Assembly (NCBI GenBank): GCA_014381745.1
Contig: JACNLA010000023.1
Location: 1-64,000 of the forward strand
Direction: 5' to 3'
DNA: 64,000 nt
Source: Actinomycetota bacterium
GTDB lineage: Bacteria > Actinomycetota > Acidimicrobiia > Acidimicrobiales > MedAcidi-G1
Under the pieces are notes generated by a model that was not told the origin of the DNA, ran no database searches, and saw only the letters and a program-made list of their open reading frames with translations. The translations under genes were made by a program, and so were the position numbers. Positions 9,557-18,928 of this stretch are shown here, piece after piece. Each line of letters starts with the position of its first letter. Position 1 is the first letter of the stretch.

Positions 9557-10776
9557 TTCCCAGCGGGCACCAGCTCGTCTTCGCCCTCTTCCTCCTCGAC
9601 CAGGTCCCAGCCGCAGAGACGGGCCAGCAGCGCACGACCTTCGTCGGGTCCGCTGGCGATGAGTTCGTTGCCCGCCTCGAGGCGCACGGGCCCACGGGGC
9701 CGGTACACGTAGCCGCCCCCGCGGCGAACGGCGAGAACCGTGAAGCCGGGTTCAATGTTGAGCTGGAGGTCCGAGAGGGTGGCGCCGTCCACTGCTGAAC
9801 CAGCGGCAACGGGATAGCGCACCACGACCTCGTCGGCCTCGCCCAGGGCGATGCCGAGGATGGGGTGGAGCTCCTCTTCCTCCTCGATGAGCCACACCAT
9901 GGCCTGAGCCTGATCGCCGATGTCCTCGGCGGCCTCGGCCAACTGGAGCACACCCAGCAGCTCCGAAGGGTCGAGGTCACTGCCGGCCGACCGGAGCACC
10001 CAGAGCTCCAGATGGTTCTTCATCTCGTCGAGACGGTCCTCGAGGTGTCGCACCTCGGCAGCGAGACCCCGGTCTGCCAGAACCAGGGCGCTGTAGGCGA
10101 GGCCGACGGCGGCCTCGGAGAGGTTCTTCATCTCGACGAGCACGTCGACGGCCCGGTCCAGATCGGTGAGGGCCTCTCCCTCTATCGCATGCGGCGGCTC
10201 CCAGACCGGTGCAGCGGCCAACTCACGGAGGCGGGTGATGCCCTCGGGTGAGCCCCGCAGGAACAGAACATCGTCTGGCACCAGGACCGTGTCGCCGTCG
10301 ACATCGGTGATCCACTGCCGGCCCCGGCGGACCGCCATGACCCGCATTCCGGCCTGGATGGTCAACTCCAGGGCCTCGAGCGGCCGGTGTGCCATATGGG
10401 AGCCCTCGCGTACGAGGACCCGGTGCGACACCTCCTCGGCATCGGACAGGTCGGCGACAAGTTGTTGCGGTATCCCGAGGCGGCGCGTGACGATGCGTGA
10501 GATATCCACGGCATCGTTGGCGATGCGCTCGATGGCGGACACCACCTGCAGCACCGACGACATCCCCTCAGCCTCACGCGGGCTACGGGCGGCCAGAACG
10601 CAGACGGCGCGCATGTCATGCACCATCTCGCTCATCTGGGCCTCGAGCTCGTCGACCTCCTCGGCCATGTCCGGATCGTTGAAGTAGACCGATGCGTAGG
10701 CGAGGTCGACCATCAGCTCGGATGTGTCCTTGGCCTCGGCAAGCATGGCCCGCAGGTTGCGGGGTCTGTCGTCCAT
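9553..10776 (-). CDS. Duplicated PhoU / TrkA-C regulatory protein
   Basis: A 407-residue soluble protein made of two similar halves. PhoU-like helical bundles lie at residues ~1-105 and ~205-310, each with a run like [22 protein letters not shown] or [22 protein letters not shown]. Each is followed by a TrkA-C (RCK_C) domain at ~110-190 ([17 protein letters not shown]) and ~320-395 ([17 protein letters not shown]). RCK_C domains bind small ligands and gate ion transporters. The ATG has an AACGAGGAAC ribosome site. It lies downstream of, and on the same strand as, the SLC41-type transporter, so regulation of that transporter is inferred. Confidence 0.8.
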   Translation of the reverse strand: MDDRPRNLRAMLAEAKDTSELMVDLAYASVYFNDPDMAEEVDELEAQMSEMVHDMRAVCVLAARSPREAEGMSSVLQVVSAIERIANDAVDISRIVTRRLGIPQQLVADLSDAEEVSHRVLVREGSHMAHRPLEALELTIQAGMRVMAVRRGRQWITDVDGDTVLVPDDVLFLRGSPEGITRLRELAAAPVWEPPHAIEGEALTDLDRAVDVLVEMKNLSEAAVGLAYSALVLADRGLAAEVRHLEDRLDEMKNHLELWVLRSAGSDLDPSELLGVLQLAEAAEDIGDQAQAMVWLIEEEEELHPILGIALGEADEVVVRYPVAAGSAVDGATLSDLQLNIEPGFTVLAVRRGGGYVYRPRGPVRLEAGNELIASGPDEGRALLARLCGWDLVEEEEGEDELVPAGN

Positions 10777-10811
10777 TAGTTCCTCGTTGAATGTATGGGG
10801 TGAATGGTACG

Positions 10812-10828
10812 CCCACCGGGTCGGTGGG
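10812..10828 (-). promoter_or_regulatory. Leader hairpin before PhoU/TrkA-C gene
   Basis: CCCACCG (10812-10818) and CGGTGGG (10822-10828) form a 7-bp stem with a 3-base loop, 36 bases before the start codon of the PhoU/TrkA-C gene. It lies in the 88-base gap behind the transporter gene. It could be a terminator for the transporter transcript or a leader element. No T-run is present. Confidence 0.35.
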
Positions 10829-10864
10829 TATTGGGGATAATCAAATGATGCGTGGCAGGCATGT

Positions 10865-12079
10865 TCACGCCACCCCCACGGCGACCATCGCCAGGATCAG
10901 GGTGAAGGCACCGGCCAGGTCCAGCGTCGAGGTGACAACCGGGATGCCGTAGGTGTCTGGGTCGAGCCCGAAGCGGACGGCCGCCATGGTCGTGTAGTAG
11001 GCGACAACGATCACGAAAAGGGTTGCGGCGAGGCCCCCGAGGAGGGTCAGGGCCAGCAGATCGCCGAATCCCGGTGTGGTCTGGCCGGTGGCCTCGGCGG
11101 CCAGGTGGGCAACCACAGCCGCCAGCAGGAACACCGGGACTGCCAGAGCTACAAGGCTGCGCATGTCCCTCAGGCTGGAGCGGCTGGGCAACGGTGTGGC
11201 GTCATCGAGGCCCAGGTGGAACTGGGTGGACAGACGGCTGGAGAGGATGCCGCCCAGGGCCCCGGCAACACCCAGGAAGGCGGGAAGCAGGATCAGCACG
11301 GCCTCGGCGGCCAGCAGGTCCTCGAGGCGCCTCTCCACGGTGACGCCGGCAACAAGGTCCAGAAGGGCCGCTGCAGCCAGGACCGGGACCGACTGGCGGA
11401 CGATGCTGCGAAGCTGCTCGCGGCGACTCCTCCATGCGGCAATCAGGGCAACCCCGCCTGTGACAGTTGCGGCTGCGCCTACCAACCCGGTCACGCCGCT
11501 GCGGCCGGCCACGGATGCCGCCAGAACGAGGGCAGGCACGGTCGCCAGGTCACCGAGGGTGCTGACGAGGGGCGCCATCACGTTGTCGAGGTCCCACCCG
11601 AAACGAACCGAGCCGGCGGCCAGACCCATGGTCACCAAACCCACCCCCACCGATGCCAGGAGGCCACCCAGAACCGACACGACCACGAAGTCGGCGAGTG
11701 TCATCGTGGGGCTGATTCCGAACACGATGGCCGTCCCCTTGGCCATGACGGCCAGCACGACGCTCAGGGTCAGGGTCAGAACGGCAGCAGCCGTCAGGTT
11801 CTGGATGACGACCCCTTCAGAGTGCAGACCCAGCCTGAACGTTCCAGCGTGGACGGCTGTTCCCAGCCTGCTGCCCATGGCGCCGAACACGTTGCCCCTC
11901 AGGGCAATGGCCCCGGGCACGAGCAGCAACAGACCGGGCAGGTCCCGCAGGGTGTCGTCGGCAGATGCCAGGACCAGGCCACCTGCGGATGCGGCCAGCA
12001 CCCCGATCAGGAGCGCGACGAACCGCTGTCTGGTGTCAGCCGACGGTGCGGCTACAGGGGCGCGGCGCGCTGTACGCAT
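10865..12079 (-). CDS. SLC41/MgtE-type divalent cation transporter
   Basis: A 404-residue polytopic membrane protein with two internally repeated MgtE/SLC41 membrane domains. The repeat signatures are PGAIALRGNVFGAMGSRLG with FGWDLDNVMAPLVSTLGDL, and PAFLGVAGALGGILSSRLS with FGLDPDTYGIPVVTSTLDL. The second segment of each carries the acidic/Asn residues expected to line the pore. It has no N-terminal CBS or MgtE_N domain, unlike bacterial MgtE, which fits SLC41-like proteins. The ATG at 12079 (MRTARRAP) is preferred over a longer start. Mg2+ is the likely cargo. Confidence 0.78.
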   Translation of the reverse strand: MRTARRAPVAAPSADTRQRFVALLIGVLAASAGGLVLASADDTLRDLPGLLLLVPGAIALRGNVFGAMGSRLGTAVHAGTFRLGLHSEGVVIQNLTAAAVLTLTLSVVLAVMAKGTAIVFGISPTMTLADFVVVSVLGGLLASVGVGLVTMGLAAGSVRFGWDLDNVMAPLVSTLGDLATVPALVLAASVAGRSGVTGLVGAAATVTGGVALIAAWRSRREQLRSIVRQSVPVLAAAALLDLVAGVTVERRLEDLLAAEAVLILLPAFLGVAGALGGILSSRLSTQFHLGLDDATPLPSRSSLRDMRSLVALAVPVFLLAAVVAHLAAEATGQTTPGFGDLLALTLLGGLAATLFVIVVAYYTTMAAVRFGLDPDTYGIPVVTSTLDLAGAFTLILAMVAVGVA

Positions 12080-12145
12080 GGCACCAGTGTGGTCGCCAGC
12101 CCGCCCGCCAACGGCGCATTTCGCCAGATTGTCCGCCACCCCGCG

Positions 12146-15100
12146 TCAGCGGAAGTCTCTGGCCCTGGCCGGGCTGGCCAGCGGCAGGGGCTCCAGGCGC
12201 TCGGCCACCACGTTGACGACGCCGTCTGCCACCTCGGCCCTGCCCCTAACCAGGAGGGCCACCGCCCCTGCCGCCGCCTCACGATGGTGGGCCCAGCAAC
12301 CCTTCGAGACGATCACGTTGACGAGGCCTGTCTCGTCCTCGAGGTTCACAAAGGTGACCCCTCCGGCGGTGGGTGGCCGCTGACGGTGTGTCACCACGCC
12401 GGCCACCACCACCCGCTGACGGTCTGCCACCGACGCCAGGTCGGCTGCGGTGAGCACCCCCTCGGCTGTCAGGCGCTCCCGTACGAACCTGGTCGGGTGG
12501 CCGTCGGGCGACACCCCCGTGGCCCAGAGGTCGGCCCGGGCGGTATCGGGTTCTGAGAGCCCGGGCAGCGGCGGAGGCTCCACCCCGGTCACGATGCCCG
12601 GCAGGCGATCGGCACCCGAGGCTGCCAGGGCCCCCGCCGACCAGAGGGCGGAACGGCGATCGACATCGAAGCACCCGAAGGCCCCTGCGGTGGCAAGTGC
12701 CTCCATGACGTCGCTACCGGGACCTATCCGGCGCTGCAGGTCCTCGATGGAGCGATAAGGCCGACCGGCGGTGATTCTCTCGGCCAGGTCGTCTCCCACC
12801 CCCCTCACCGATCCCAAGCCCAGCCTGATCACAGGGCCCTCTCCCTTCATGGAGGCATCCTCCAGGGTTGCCCCCGCACCGGACAGGTTCAGGTCGGGGG
12901 TGCGTACCTCCACACCGTGGCGACGGGCGTCCTGAACCAGGGTGTGGGGGGCGTAGAACCCCATGGGTTGGGCGTTCAGGAGGGCTGCACAGAACGCCGC
13001 CGGGTGGTGGAGCTTGATCCAACAGCTGGCATACACCAGGTGGGCGAAGGACACCGAGTGGCTCTCGGGGAACCCGTAGTCGGAGAATGCGGCCAGCTTC
13101 TCCCAAACCTCAGCGATGGTCTCCGGCTGCACGCCCCGCTCGGCGGCCCCGGCCCGGAAACGCTCCTGCAGGGCGGCCATGCGTTCACGGCTGCGCTTGG
13201 AGCCCATGGCCTGGCGCAGGCGGTCGGCCTCGGAGGCGGTGAACCCGGCCACGTCCATGGACAACTGCATGAGCTGCTCCTGGAACAGCGGCACCCCGAG
13301 GGTTCTGGACAGGGCCTTCTCGCAGAGGGGATGCGGGTAGGTGACCGGTTCACGGCCGTTGCGGCGCCGGATGTAGGGGTGCACCGACCCGCCCTGGATG
13401 GGGCCGGGCCGAATCAGTGCTATCTCGACGACCAGGTCGTAGAAGCAGCGGGGCCGCAGCCGGGGCAGGGTGGCCATCTGGGCCCGGCTCTCGATCTGGA
13501 ACACCCCGATGGTGTCGGCGGCACAGACCATGTCGTAGACGGCGTCCTCCTGGGGGAGCCGGGCCAGGTCCACCTGTACGTCCTCGTGGGCGGCGATCAG
13601 GTCCACGGCCCCGTGGAGGGCGCTCAACATGCCGAGGCCCAGCAGGTCGAACTTGACGAGGCCCACGGCGGCACAGTCCTCCTTGTCCCACTGAAGGACG
13701 CTGCGGTCGGCCATGGTGGCCCACTCGATGGGGCACACCTCGGCCAGGGGGCGGTCGCAGATGACCATGCCGCCCGAGTGGACACCCAGGTGCCGGGGGG
13801 CGTCGCACAGCTCGTCGGCCATCTTGGCCACCAGTGCCGGGACTCCCCCGGTGTCCCCCACCCGGGACCTGCGCTCCAGCCCCTTTGCAAACGCGTCCTG
13901 TTGACCCTGCGCGTAGCCGAGCGCCCTGGCCACGTCGCGCACCGCCGAGCGGGCCCGGTAGGTGATGACGTTTGCCACCTGGGCGGTGTGGCGCCTCCCG
14001 TAGCGGCCGTAGACGTACTGGATGACCTCTTCGCGGCGACCGCTCTCGATGTCGATGTCGATGTCGGGCGGCCCGTCGCGCTCAGGTGACAGAAAGCGCT
14101 CGAACAACAGGCCCAGGCCCACAGCGTCGGCGTTGGTGATGCCGAGGGCGTAGCAGACCGCCGAGTTGGCGGCCGATCCGCGACCCTGGCAGTAGATGTC
14201 GGAACGGCGGCAGAACTGGACCAGGTCCCAGACCACGAGGAAGTAGCCGGCAAACCCCAGCTGCCCGATGACGGCCAGCTCGTGGTCGACCTGCTTCCAG
14301 GCCCCGGAAACCCGCTCGGACCCCCGAGGCCCGTAGCGGTCGGCGGCACCGGCCTCGGCGAGGCGCCGGAGGTAGCCGATCTCGTCCAGCCCATCGGGGC
14401 ACGGGTAGGGAGGCAGGTTGGGGGCTATCAGCTCCAGGTCGAAGGCGCAGCGGTCCCCCAGTTCGGCTGCAGCCTCGACCACGCCGGGGAAGCGGGCGAA
14501 GCGGCGGGCCTGCTCGGCCCCGGAACGCAGGTGGGCGCTGCCGGCCGCCGGCAACCAGCCGTCCAGTTCCTGAAGGGAGCGGCGGGCCCGCACGGCGGCC
14601 ATGACGGTCGCCAGGCGGCGGCGGGAGAGGTTGTGGTGGTGGACGTTGTTGGTGGCCACCGCCGTGACCCCGGCCGACACTGCCAGAAGGGCCAGAGCCT
14701 CGTTCCTGCCTGCGTCCAGGGGGTTGCCGTGGTCCCATAGCTCTACGGCCACCCGGTCGCGGCCGAACCGGGCCACCAGGTCATCGAGGACACGCCGGGC
14801 GGCCGACGGGCCATCGCTGACGAGGGCTGTGGGCACCGCCCCCTTGCGGCAACCCGTGAGCACCAGCCAGGGAGCGTGTCCCTCTCCGCCCGCCCCCTCG
14901 TAGAACCCGGTCAGCATGTCGAGGGAAAGCCGCGGGTGGCCCTTGCTGCCGGCCAGCTGTGCCTCGGTGATGGCCGTGCCCAGACGGGCGTACCCGGCGG
15001 GGCCCTCGGCCAGCACCACCAGATGGGTGCCAGGTGGATCAGGGGAACCGGTACGGGGTGAGGGGGCGTCTATCGTGAGCTCTGTGCCGAACACAGTGGG

Positions 15101-15289
15101 TAGGCCGTGTCGCCGTGCCGCCTCAGCGAACCGGACCACCCCGTAGAAGCCGTCGTGGTCGGTGACGGCCAGGGCGGTCAACCCCAGCCGGGATGCCTCG
15201 GCCACCAGCTCGGCAGGGTCAGAGGCGCCGTCCAGGAAGCTGAAGTGCGAGTGGCAGTGCAACTCGGCGTAGGGAACTGGGCTCGCCAT
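12146..15289 (-). CDS. dnaE2: Error-prone DNA polymerase III alpha subunit
   Basis: The SOS translesion polymerase (ImuC) that works with ImuA' and ImuB in damage-induced mutagenesis. The 1047 residues match DnaE2 length rather than replicative DnaE1 (~1170). The N-terminal PHP domain is ELHCHSHFSFLDGASDP. The polymerase active site includes GRGSAANSAVCYALGIT and the catalytic acidic run PPDIDIDIE, with a helix-hairpin-helix region and a C-terminal OB fold (VVVAGVVTHRQRPPTAGG). A LexA box lies 11 bases upstream of the ATG. Its partners imuA'-imuB are 42 kb away under a near-identical box. Confidence 0.96.
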   Translation of the reverse strand: MASPVPYAELHCHSHFSFLDGASDPAELVAEASRLGLTALAVTDHDGFYGVVRFAEAARRHGLPTVFGTELTIDAPSPRTGSPDPPGTHLVVLAEGPAGYARLGTAITEAQLAGSKGHPRLSLDMLTGFYEGAGGEGHAPWLVLTGCRKGAVPTALVSDGPSAARRVLDDLVARFGRDRVAVELWDHGNPLDAGRNEALALLAVSAGVTAVATNNVHHHNLSRRRLATVMAAVRARRSLQELDGWLPAAGSAHLRSGAEQARRFARFPGVVEAAAELGDRCAFDLELIAPNLPPYPCPDGLDEIGYLRRLAEAGAADRYGPRGSERVSGAWKQVDHELAVIGQLGFAGYFLVVWDLVQFCRRSDIYCQGRGSAANSAVCYALGITNADAVGLGLLFERFLSPERDGPPDIDIDIESGRREEVIQYVYGRYGRRHTAQVANVITYRARSAVRDVARALGYAQGQQDAFAKGLERRSRVGDTGGVPALVAKMADELCDAPRHLGVHSGGMVICDRPLAEVCPIEWATMADRSVLQWDKEDCAAVGLVKFDLLGLGMLSALHGAVDLIAAHEDVQVDLARLPQEDAVYDMVCAADTIGVFQIESRAQMATLPRLRPRCFYDLVVEIALIRPGPIQGGSVHPYIRRRNGREPVTYPHPLCEKALSRTLGVPLFQEQLMQLSMDVAGFTASEADRLRQAMGSKRSRERMAALQERFRAGAAERGVQPETIAEVWEKLAAFSDYGFPESHSVSFAHLVYASCWIKLHHPAAFCAALLNAQPMGFYAPHTLVQDARRHGVEVRTPDLNLSGAGATLEDASMKGEGPVIRLGLGSVRGVGDDLAERITAGRPYRSIEDLQRRIGPGSDVMEALATAGAFGCFDVDRRSALWSAGALAASGADRLPGIVTGVEPPPLPGLSEPDTARADLWATGVSPDGHPTRFVRERLTAEGVLTAADLASVADRQRVVVAGVVTHRQRPPTAGGVTFVNLEDETGLVNVIVSKGCWAHHREAAAGAVALLVRGRAEVADGVVNVVAERLEPLPLASPARARDFR

Positions 15290-15300
15290 GCCCTCTGACC

Positions 15301-15322
15301 GTATCGAACATACGTTCGATAC
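15301..15322 (-). promoter_or_regulatory. LexA (SOS) box of dnaE2
   Basis: The core TCGAAC-ATAC-GTTCGA is extended to 9-bp perfect arms (GTATCGAAC / GTTCGATAC). It matches the actinobacterial LexA consensus and sits 11 bases before the dnaE2 ATG, so LexA would block an essentially leaderless promoter. Confidence 0.92.
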
Positions 15323-15348
15323 TCAACGGGTTGCCCGCGAAACGGCCC

Positions 15349-16017
15349 TCAGCCCACCAGGCCGCTGATGAGGGCGTCGACCTCGGGTGGGCAGTCACCC
15401 AGATCGCCGTCGGCGATGCAGGGCTGTCCCAGGAGTTGTGCCACCAACTCTGCACCCATGCCGCCGAAGGTTGACGGCACGGTCACCGACGGAGCGGTCG
15501 ATGTCGTGGCTTCCCCTGTCGGAGGGACGGTGGTGGGCGGAGCCGTGGTGGTCGTCGGCACCGCGGGCACCCCGCCCGTGCCAAGTCCCCGGGCTGCGTT
15601 CTCGGTGAGGTGGGCGGCCCTCGTGGCTGGCCCGTACCAGCCGTCGACGGTCACCCCCAGGACGGTCTGGAGAAGACGGGCGGCGGTGCTCTTTCCCCAG
15701 ACGTAGCTGCCGGTCAGGACGGCCTCTTCGTCGATGGGGATCGTGGTGGTGGTAGCCGGCGGAGCAGCCGTGGTGGTGGCAGGCACACCCGGCACGGTTG
15801 TCGCCACGGGCACCTCATCAGCAGGCTCAACGGTGGTCGTAACCGCCACCGTCGTGGTCGGCAGAACCGTGGTCGTCGTGGTCGGCGGTGCGACCGTCGT
15901 GGGTGGAGCCGGGTACAGAACGGGTCGCACAGAGGGTTCGGCGGCGCGCGAGGCCAGCACACCGCCCGCGGCGATCACACACAAGGTCACAACGACCTGA
16001 ATTACCCGACGAAACAT
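15349..16017 (-). CDS. Secreted Thr/Pro-rich protein with peptidoglycan-binding-like motif
   Basis: A 222-residue exported protein. The start MFRRVIQ gives an N-terminal membrane/signal helix (VVVTLCVIAAGGVLASRAA), followed by a long low-complexity TTT/PPTT/VATT linker typical of actinobacterial cell-wall proteins. Near residue 120, LLQTVLGVTVDGWYGPATRAAH resembles a PG_binding_1 repeat (L-Q..LGV.VDG.YGP.T..A). A second low-complexity linker follows. The C-terminus has GQPCIADGDLGDCPPEVD with two Cys. No enzymatic domain is visible. Its role in the envelope is inferred. Confidence 0.65.
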   Translation of the reverse strand: MFRRVIQVVVTLCVIAAGGVLASRAAEPSVRPVLYPAPPTTVAPPTTTTTVLPTTTVAVTTTVEPADEVPVATTVPGVPATTTAAPPATTTTIPIDEEAVLTGSYVWGKSTAARLLQTVLGVTVDGWYGPATRAAHLTENAARGLGTGGVPAVPTTTTAPPTTVPPTGEATTSTAPSVTVPSTFGGMGAELVAQLLGQPCIADGDLGDCPPEVDALISGLVG

Positions 16018-16093
16018 GGCCCCATAGCCTCGCACCATCCGGCCCGGAATCCGCGGCATACAGCCTGATCTGCGGTTTCTGTGCCAAATGACC

Positions 16094-16112
16094 GTTTACA
16101 CAGTTTGTCAAC
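16094..16112. promoter_or_regulatory. Inverted repeat upstream of PLP-enzyme operon
   Basis: GTTTACA-N5-TGTCAAC is an imperfect inverted repeat (6 of 7 positions pair), about 70 bases before the GTG of the PLP gene. The TTTGTCAAC half recurs upstream of the molybdenum hydroxylase operon at 53917. It could be an operator. It also supplies a TTGTCA -35-like hexamer. Confidence 0.4.
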
Positions 16113-16181
16113 CTGTCTTACCCGTTGGGGTAGCCTGAGCCACCAGCCCCGTCCCCACCCAACAAAGGACACGTATATCTA

Positions 16182-17699
16182 GTGAGCGTCCCAGCGAACT
16201 TCGACCACAGCAGGTACGGCCTGCTCACCGACCTCGTCGACGACGCCGGCTACCAGCGCAGCATCGACCGCTTCAGGTCCTGTGGCATCGTCCTTCCAAC
16301 GTTCGCCCAGCTGGCCGACCCCTCACGCATTCCCGACGGAATCAGGGCCCGCCTGACCGGCATCGACCGCGATGCCGCCGACCCGCTCAACTTGTTCCGG
16401 GTCCACTGGTACAACGACCTCCACGGAGGCATCGTCGACGTTCCTGAACACGTCGTCCTCCCAACTGAACTAACCGGCGTTGCGGCCCCCATCATCGTGG
16501 CCTTCGGCAACCGCTTCCCCATGATCGGCGCACACAAGGTGCTGGCCGCATACGCCTGCCTGGTTCCCCGGATCGTGACCGGCCAGTTCGACCCAACGGT
16601 GCACCGTGCCATATGGCCGTCAACGGGCAACTACGCCCGCGGTGGCGTCGCCATCTCGACGCTCATGGACTCACGGGGCGTAGCCGTGCTGCCGGAGAAC
16701 ATGAGCCGGGAACGCTTCGAATGGCTTGACCGCTGGATCGCCGATCCCGACGACGTGATCCGCACGACAGGTTCTGAGAGCAACGTCAAGGAGATCTACG
16801 ACGCCTGTGACGAGCTCAGCCTCAACCCTCAAAACTTCATCTTCAACCAGTTCACAGAGTTCGCCAACCACGTCGGCCACCACGAGGTGACGGGTCGTGC
16901 CCTCGAACACGTCTACGTCCACAACCGTGACAAGCAGCCCGGCCTGAAGCTGGCCGCCTTTGTCGCTGCATCCGGATCATCGGGAACCCTTGCAGCCGGA
17001 GAACGCCTCAAGTCCGACCACGGCGCCAGGATCGTGGCGGTCGAGGCCCTCGAGTGTCCCACGATGCTCAACAACGGCTTCGGCGAGCACAACATCCAGG
17101 GAATCGGCGACAAGCACATTCCGCTCATCCACAACGTCACAAACACCGACGTGATAGTGGCCGTCAGCGACCGGGCGTGTGATGAGCTTGGGGTCACGTT
17201 CAGCACCGATGCCGGCCGGGACCTCCTGGCTGATGAGCACGGGGTCGACCGGAGCGTCATCGACCAGCTCTGCCACCTCGGGCTCTCGAGCATCTGCAAC
17301 GTCCTGGCATCAATCAAGACCGCTCGCACCCTCGATCTGGGCCCCGAAGATGCCATTGTCACGGTCGCAACCGACGGGGGCGAGATGTACGGCAGCGAAC
17401 GCGAATCGATGGCAGCGGGCAGGTACGCCGGAGGCTTCGGCACCAGCGAGGCGGCCGACGCCATCGCCGAACACCTTGCCGGTGCCGACGCGACCAACCT
17501 CGAGGTTCTGGACGACTACGGACGGGACCGCATCTTCAACCTCGGCTACTTCACCTGGGTGGAACAACAGGGCGTGGAGTTCGACGACTTCGAAGCTCGC
17601 CGGAACCAGTCCTTCTGGAAGCAGATCCAGGGTCTGGCGCCGGCATGGGACGCCATGATCGACGAGTTCAACGCCCGGACGGGCGTATCGGGCGACTGA
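16182..17699 (+). CDS. Fold-type-II PLP-dependent enzyme (cysteine-synthase-like)
   Basis: A 505-residue member of the cysteine synthase/threonine synthase superfamily, longer than CysK (~310). The probable Schiff-base lysine is in PMIGAHKVLAAYACL near residue 122. Residue TGNYARGG is the substrate-loop equivalent of TSGNTG. FVAASGSSGTLAAGERL is the phosphate-binding glycine loop near residue 270. A GTG start at 16182 with AAAGGA upstream fits. It is followed 7 bases later by a second PLP enzyme, and then by a convergent nucleoside-type ABC transporter. An amino-acid lyase or synthase is likely, but the substrate is not recognisable. Confidence 0.7.
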   Translation: MSVPANFDHSRYGLLTDLVDDAGYQRSIDRFRSCGIVLPTFAQLADPSRIPDGIRARLTGIDRDAADPLNLFRVHWYNDLHGGIVDVPEHVVLPTELTGVAAPIIVAFGNRFPMIGAHKVLAAYACLVPRIVTGQFDPTVHRAIWPSTGNYARGGVAISTLMDSRGVAVLPENMSRERFEWLDRWIADPDDVIRTTGSESNVKEIYDACDELSLNPQNFIFNQFTEFANHVGHHEVTGRALEHVYVHNRDKQPGLKLAAFVAASGSSGTLAAGERLKSDHGARIVAVEALECPTMLNNGFGEHNIQGIGDKHIPLIHNVTNTDVIVAVSDRACDELGVTFSTDAGRDLLADEHGVDRSVIDQLCHLGLSSICNVLASIKTARTLDLGPEDAIVTVATDGGEMYGSERESMAAGRYAGGFGTSEAADAIAEHLAGADATNLEVLDDYGRDRIFNLGYFTWVEQQGVEFDDFEARRNQSFWKQIQGLAPAWDAMIDEFNARTGVSGD

Positions 17700-17706
17700 A
17701 AACCGG

Positions 17707-18921
17707 GTGAGTTCACCGCAGCGGCCAGTTGGTTGGCTGGGATCCCCTCCGGGCGCCCGTTGGCCCACCGGATCAGAGGGCCTCGACGCCGACCCCAACC
17801 CGTTCATCCGCTTTCGCCACCTGCTCTGGTCACATCACCTGGCCCTCGCTGCAGGGCTCGACGACGCAACCTTCGTCGAGATCGTGCGCCGACTGGATGA
17901 TGCGGTAGCCGAGGTTGACGGTGTCGGATTCCGCGAGACTCCACTCGTCGACCTGGACGGGGTCGGATCCGCCATCGACCACACCGGCAGGCTCCTAGGC
18001 AAGGACGAGACCGGCAACGTCTCAGGGACACACAAGGCACGCCACCTGTTCGGCCTTGCCCTACATCTCGAGGTCGATGGTGTGTCCGCCGAGACCCCGC
18101 TGGTCATCGCCTCGTGTGGAAACGCCGCCCTTGCTGCCGCTGTCGTGGCGCGGGCAGCCGGCCGGCCGCTCACGATCCACGTACCGACCTGGGCCGATCC
18201 TGCGGTACTGGCCATGCTCGACGACCTGGGTGCCACCGTAAAGACCTGTGAGAGGCGCGACGGCGAGGTGGGAGATCCGTGCGTCCTGCGCTCCCGTGAG
18301 CTGGTCTCCGATGGAGCGATCCCGTTCACCTGCCAGGGAACCGAAAACCTCATGACAATCGACGGTGGCCGGACGATCGGGTTCGAGTTGGCGGCCGGCC
18401 TGATGGAATCGGAAACCACCTGTGATCACCTGTTCATCCAGGTTGGTGGTGGAGCCCTGGCCAGCTCAGCCATTCAGGCCCTCACCGAAGCCGTTGACCT
18501 GGGAGTCCTCGCCTCAAGGCCCCGACTGCACGCCGTCCAGTCGGAGGGATGTGCCCCACTGGCTCGTGCGTTCAGCCTTGTGCAACAACTTGACTATCCC
18601 CCTGGTGCCCTTACCAGCACCAATGGCACCGCCTTCATGTGGCCGTGGGACAACCCGGCCTCGCTTGCCACGGGCATCCTTGACGACATCGTCTACGACT
18701 GGCATCCGATCATCGCTGCGATGCTGGAAGACGGCGGTACTCCGGTGGTGGCTACCGAGGCGGATATCGCCGAGGCCCATCGGCTCGTCCACGCAAACAC
18801 CGGGGTGGATGCAGACCCGACCGGAACAGCCGGCCTGGCCGGCCTTCTGGCCGCACGCCGGGAAGACCTGGTGGAAGCCGACGAGACCGTGGTGGTCCTG
18901 CTCACCGGAACCGAGCGCTGA
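17707..18921 (+). CDS. Threonine-synthase-like PLP enzyme
   Basis: A 404-residue fold-type-II PLP protein. The candidate Schiff-base lysine is in KDETGNVSGTHKARH near residue 102. ASCGNAALAAAVVARAAG corresponds to the S-G-N-A/T-G substrate loop. IQVGGGALASS near residue 244 is the phosphate-binding loop, and the C-terminal DADPTGTAGLAGLL fits the family. It starts with GTG 7 bases after the first PLP gene, so the two form an operon. The 'THKARH' context differs from the canonical 'SFKDRG' of threonine synthase, so a different beta-elimination or replacement is probable. Confidence 0.7.
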   Translation: MSSPQRPVGWLGSPPGARWPTGSEGLDADPNPFIRFRHLLWSHHLALAAGLDDATFVEIVRRLDDAVAEVDGVGFRETPLVDLDGVGSAIDHTGRLLGKDETGNVSGTHKARHLFGLALHLEVDGVSAETPLVIASCGNAALAAAVVARAAGRPLTIHVPTWADPAVLAMLDDLGATVKTCERRDGEVGDPCVLRSRELVSDGAIPFTCQGTENLMTIDGGRTIGFELAAGLMESETTCDHLFIQVGGGALASSAIQALTEAVDLGVLASRPRLHAVQSEGCAPLARAFSLVQQLDYPPGALTSTNGTAFMWPWDNPASLATGILDDIVYDWHPIIAAMLEDGGTPVVATEADIAEAHRLVHANTGVDADPTGTAGLAGLLAARREDLVEADETVVVLLTGTER

Positions 18922-18928
18922 CCGACCC

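Noticed and set aside
12917-14089. 390-codon open frame antisense to dnaE2
   Set aside because: It is a high-GC shadow of the dnaE2 reading frame, with no recognisable domain and no ribosome site. The same applies to long antisense frames opposite cysD (310-1494), the SLC41 gene (11105-12556), xdh (45377-46963) and the molybdopterin subunit (51767-52612).
15714-15910. Possible microsatellite or CRISPR-like repeat
   Set aside because: The repetitive GGTGGT/CGTGGT pattern is the Thr/Pro-rich linker coding sequence of the secreted protein. There are no regular spacers.
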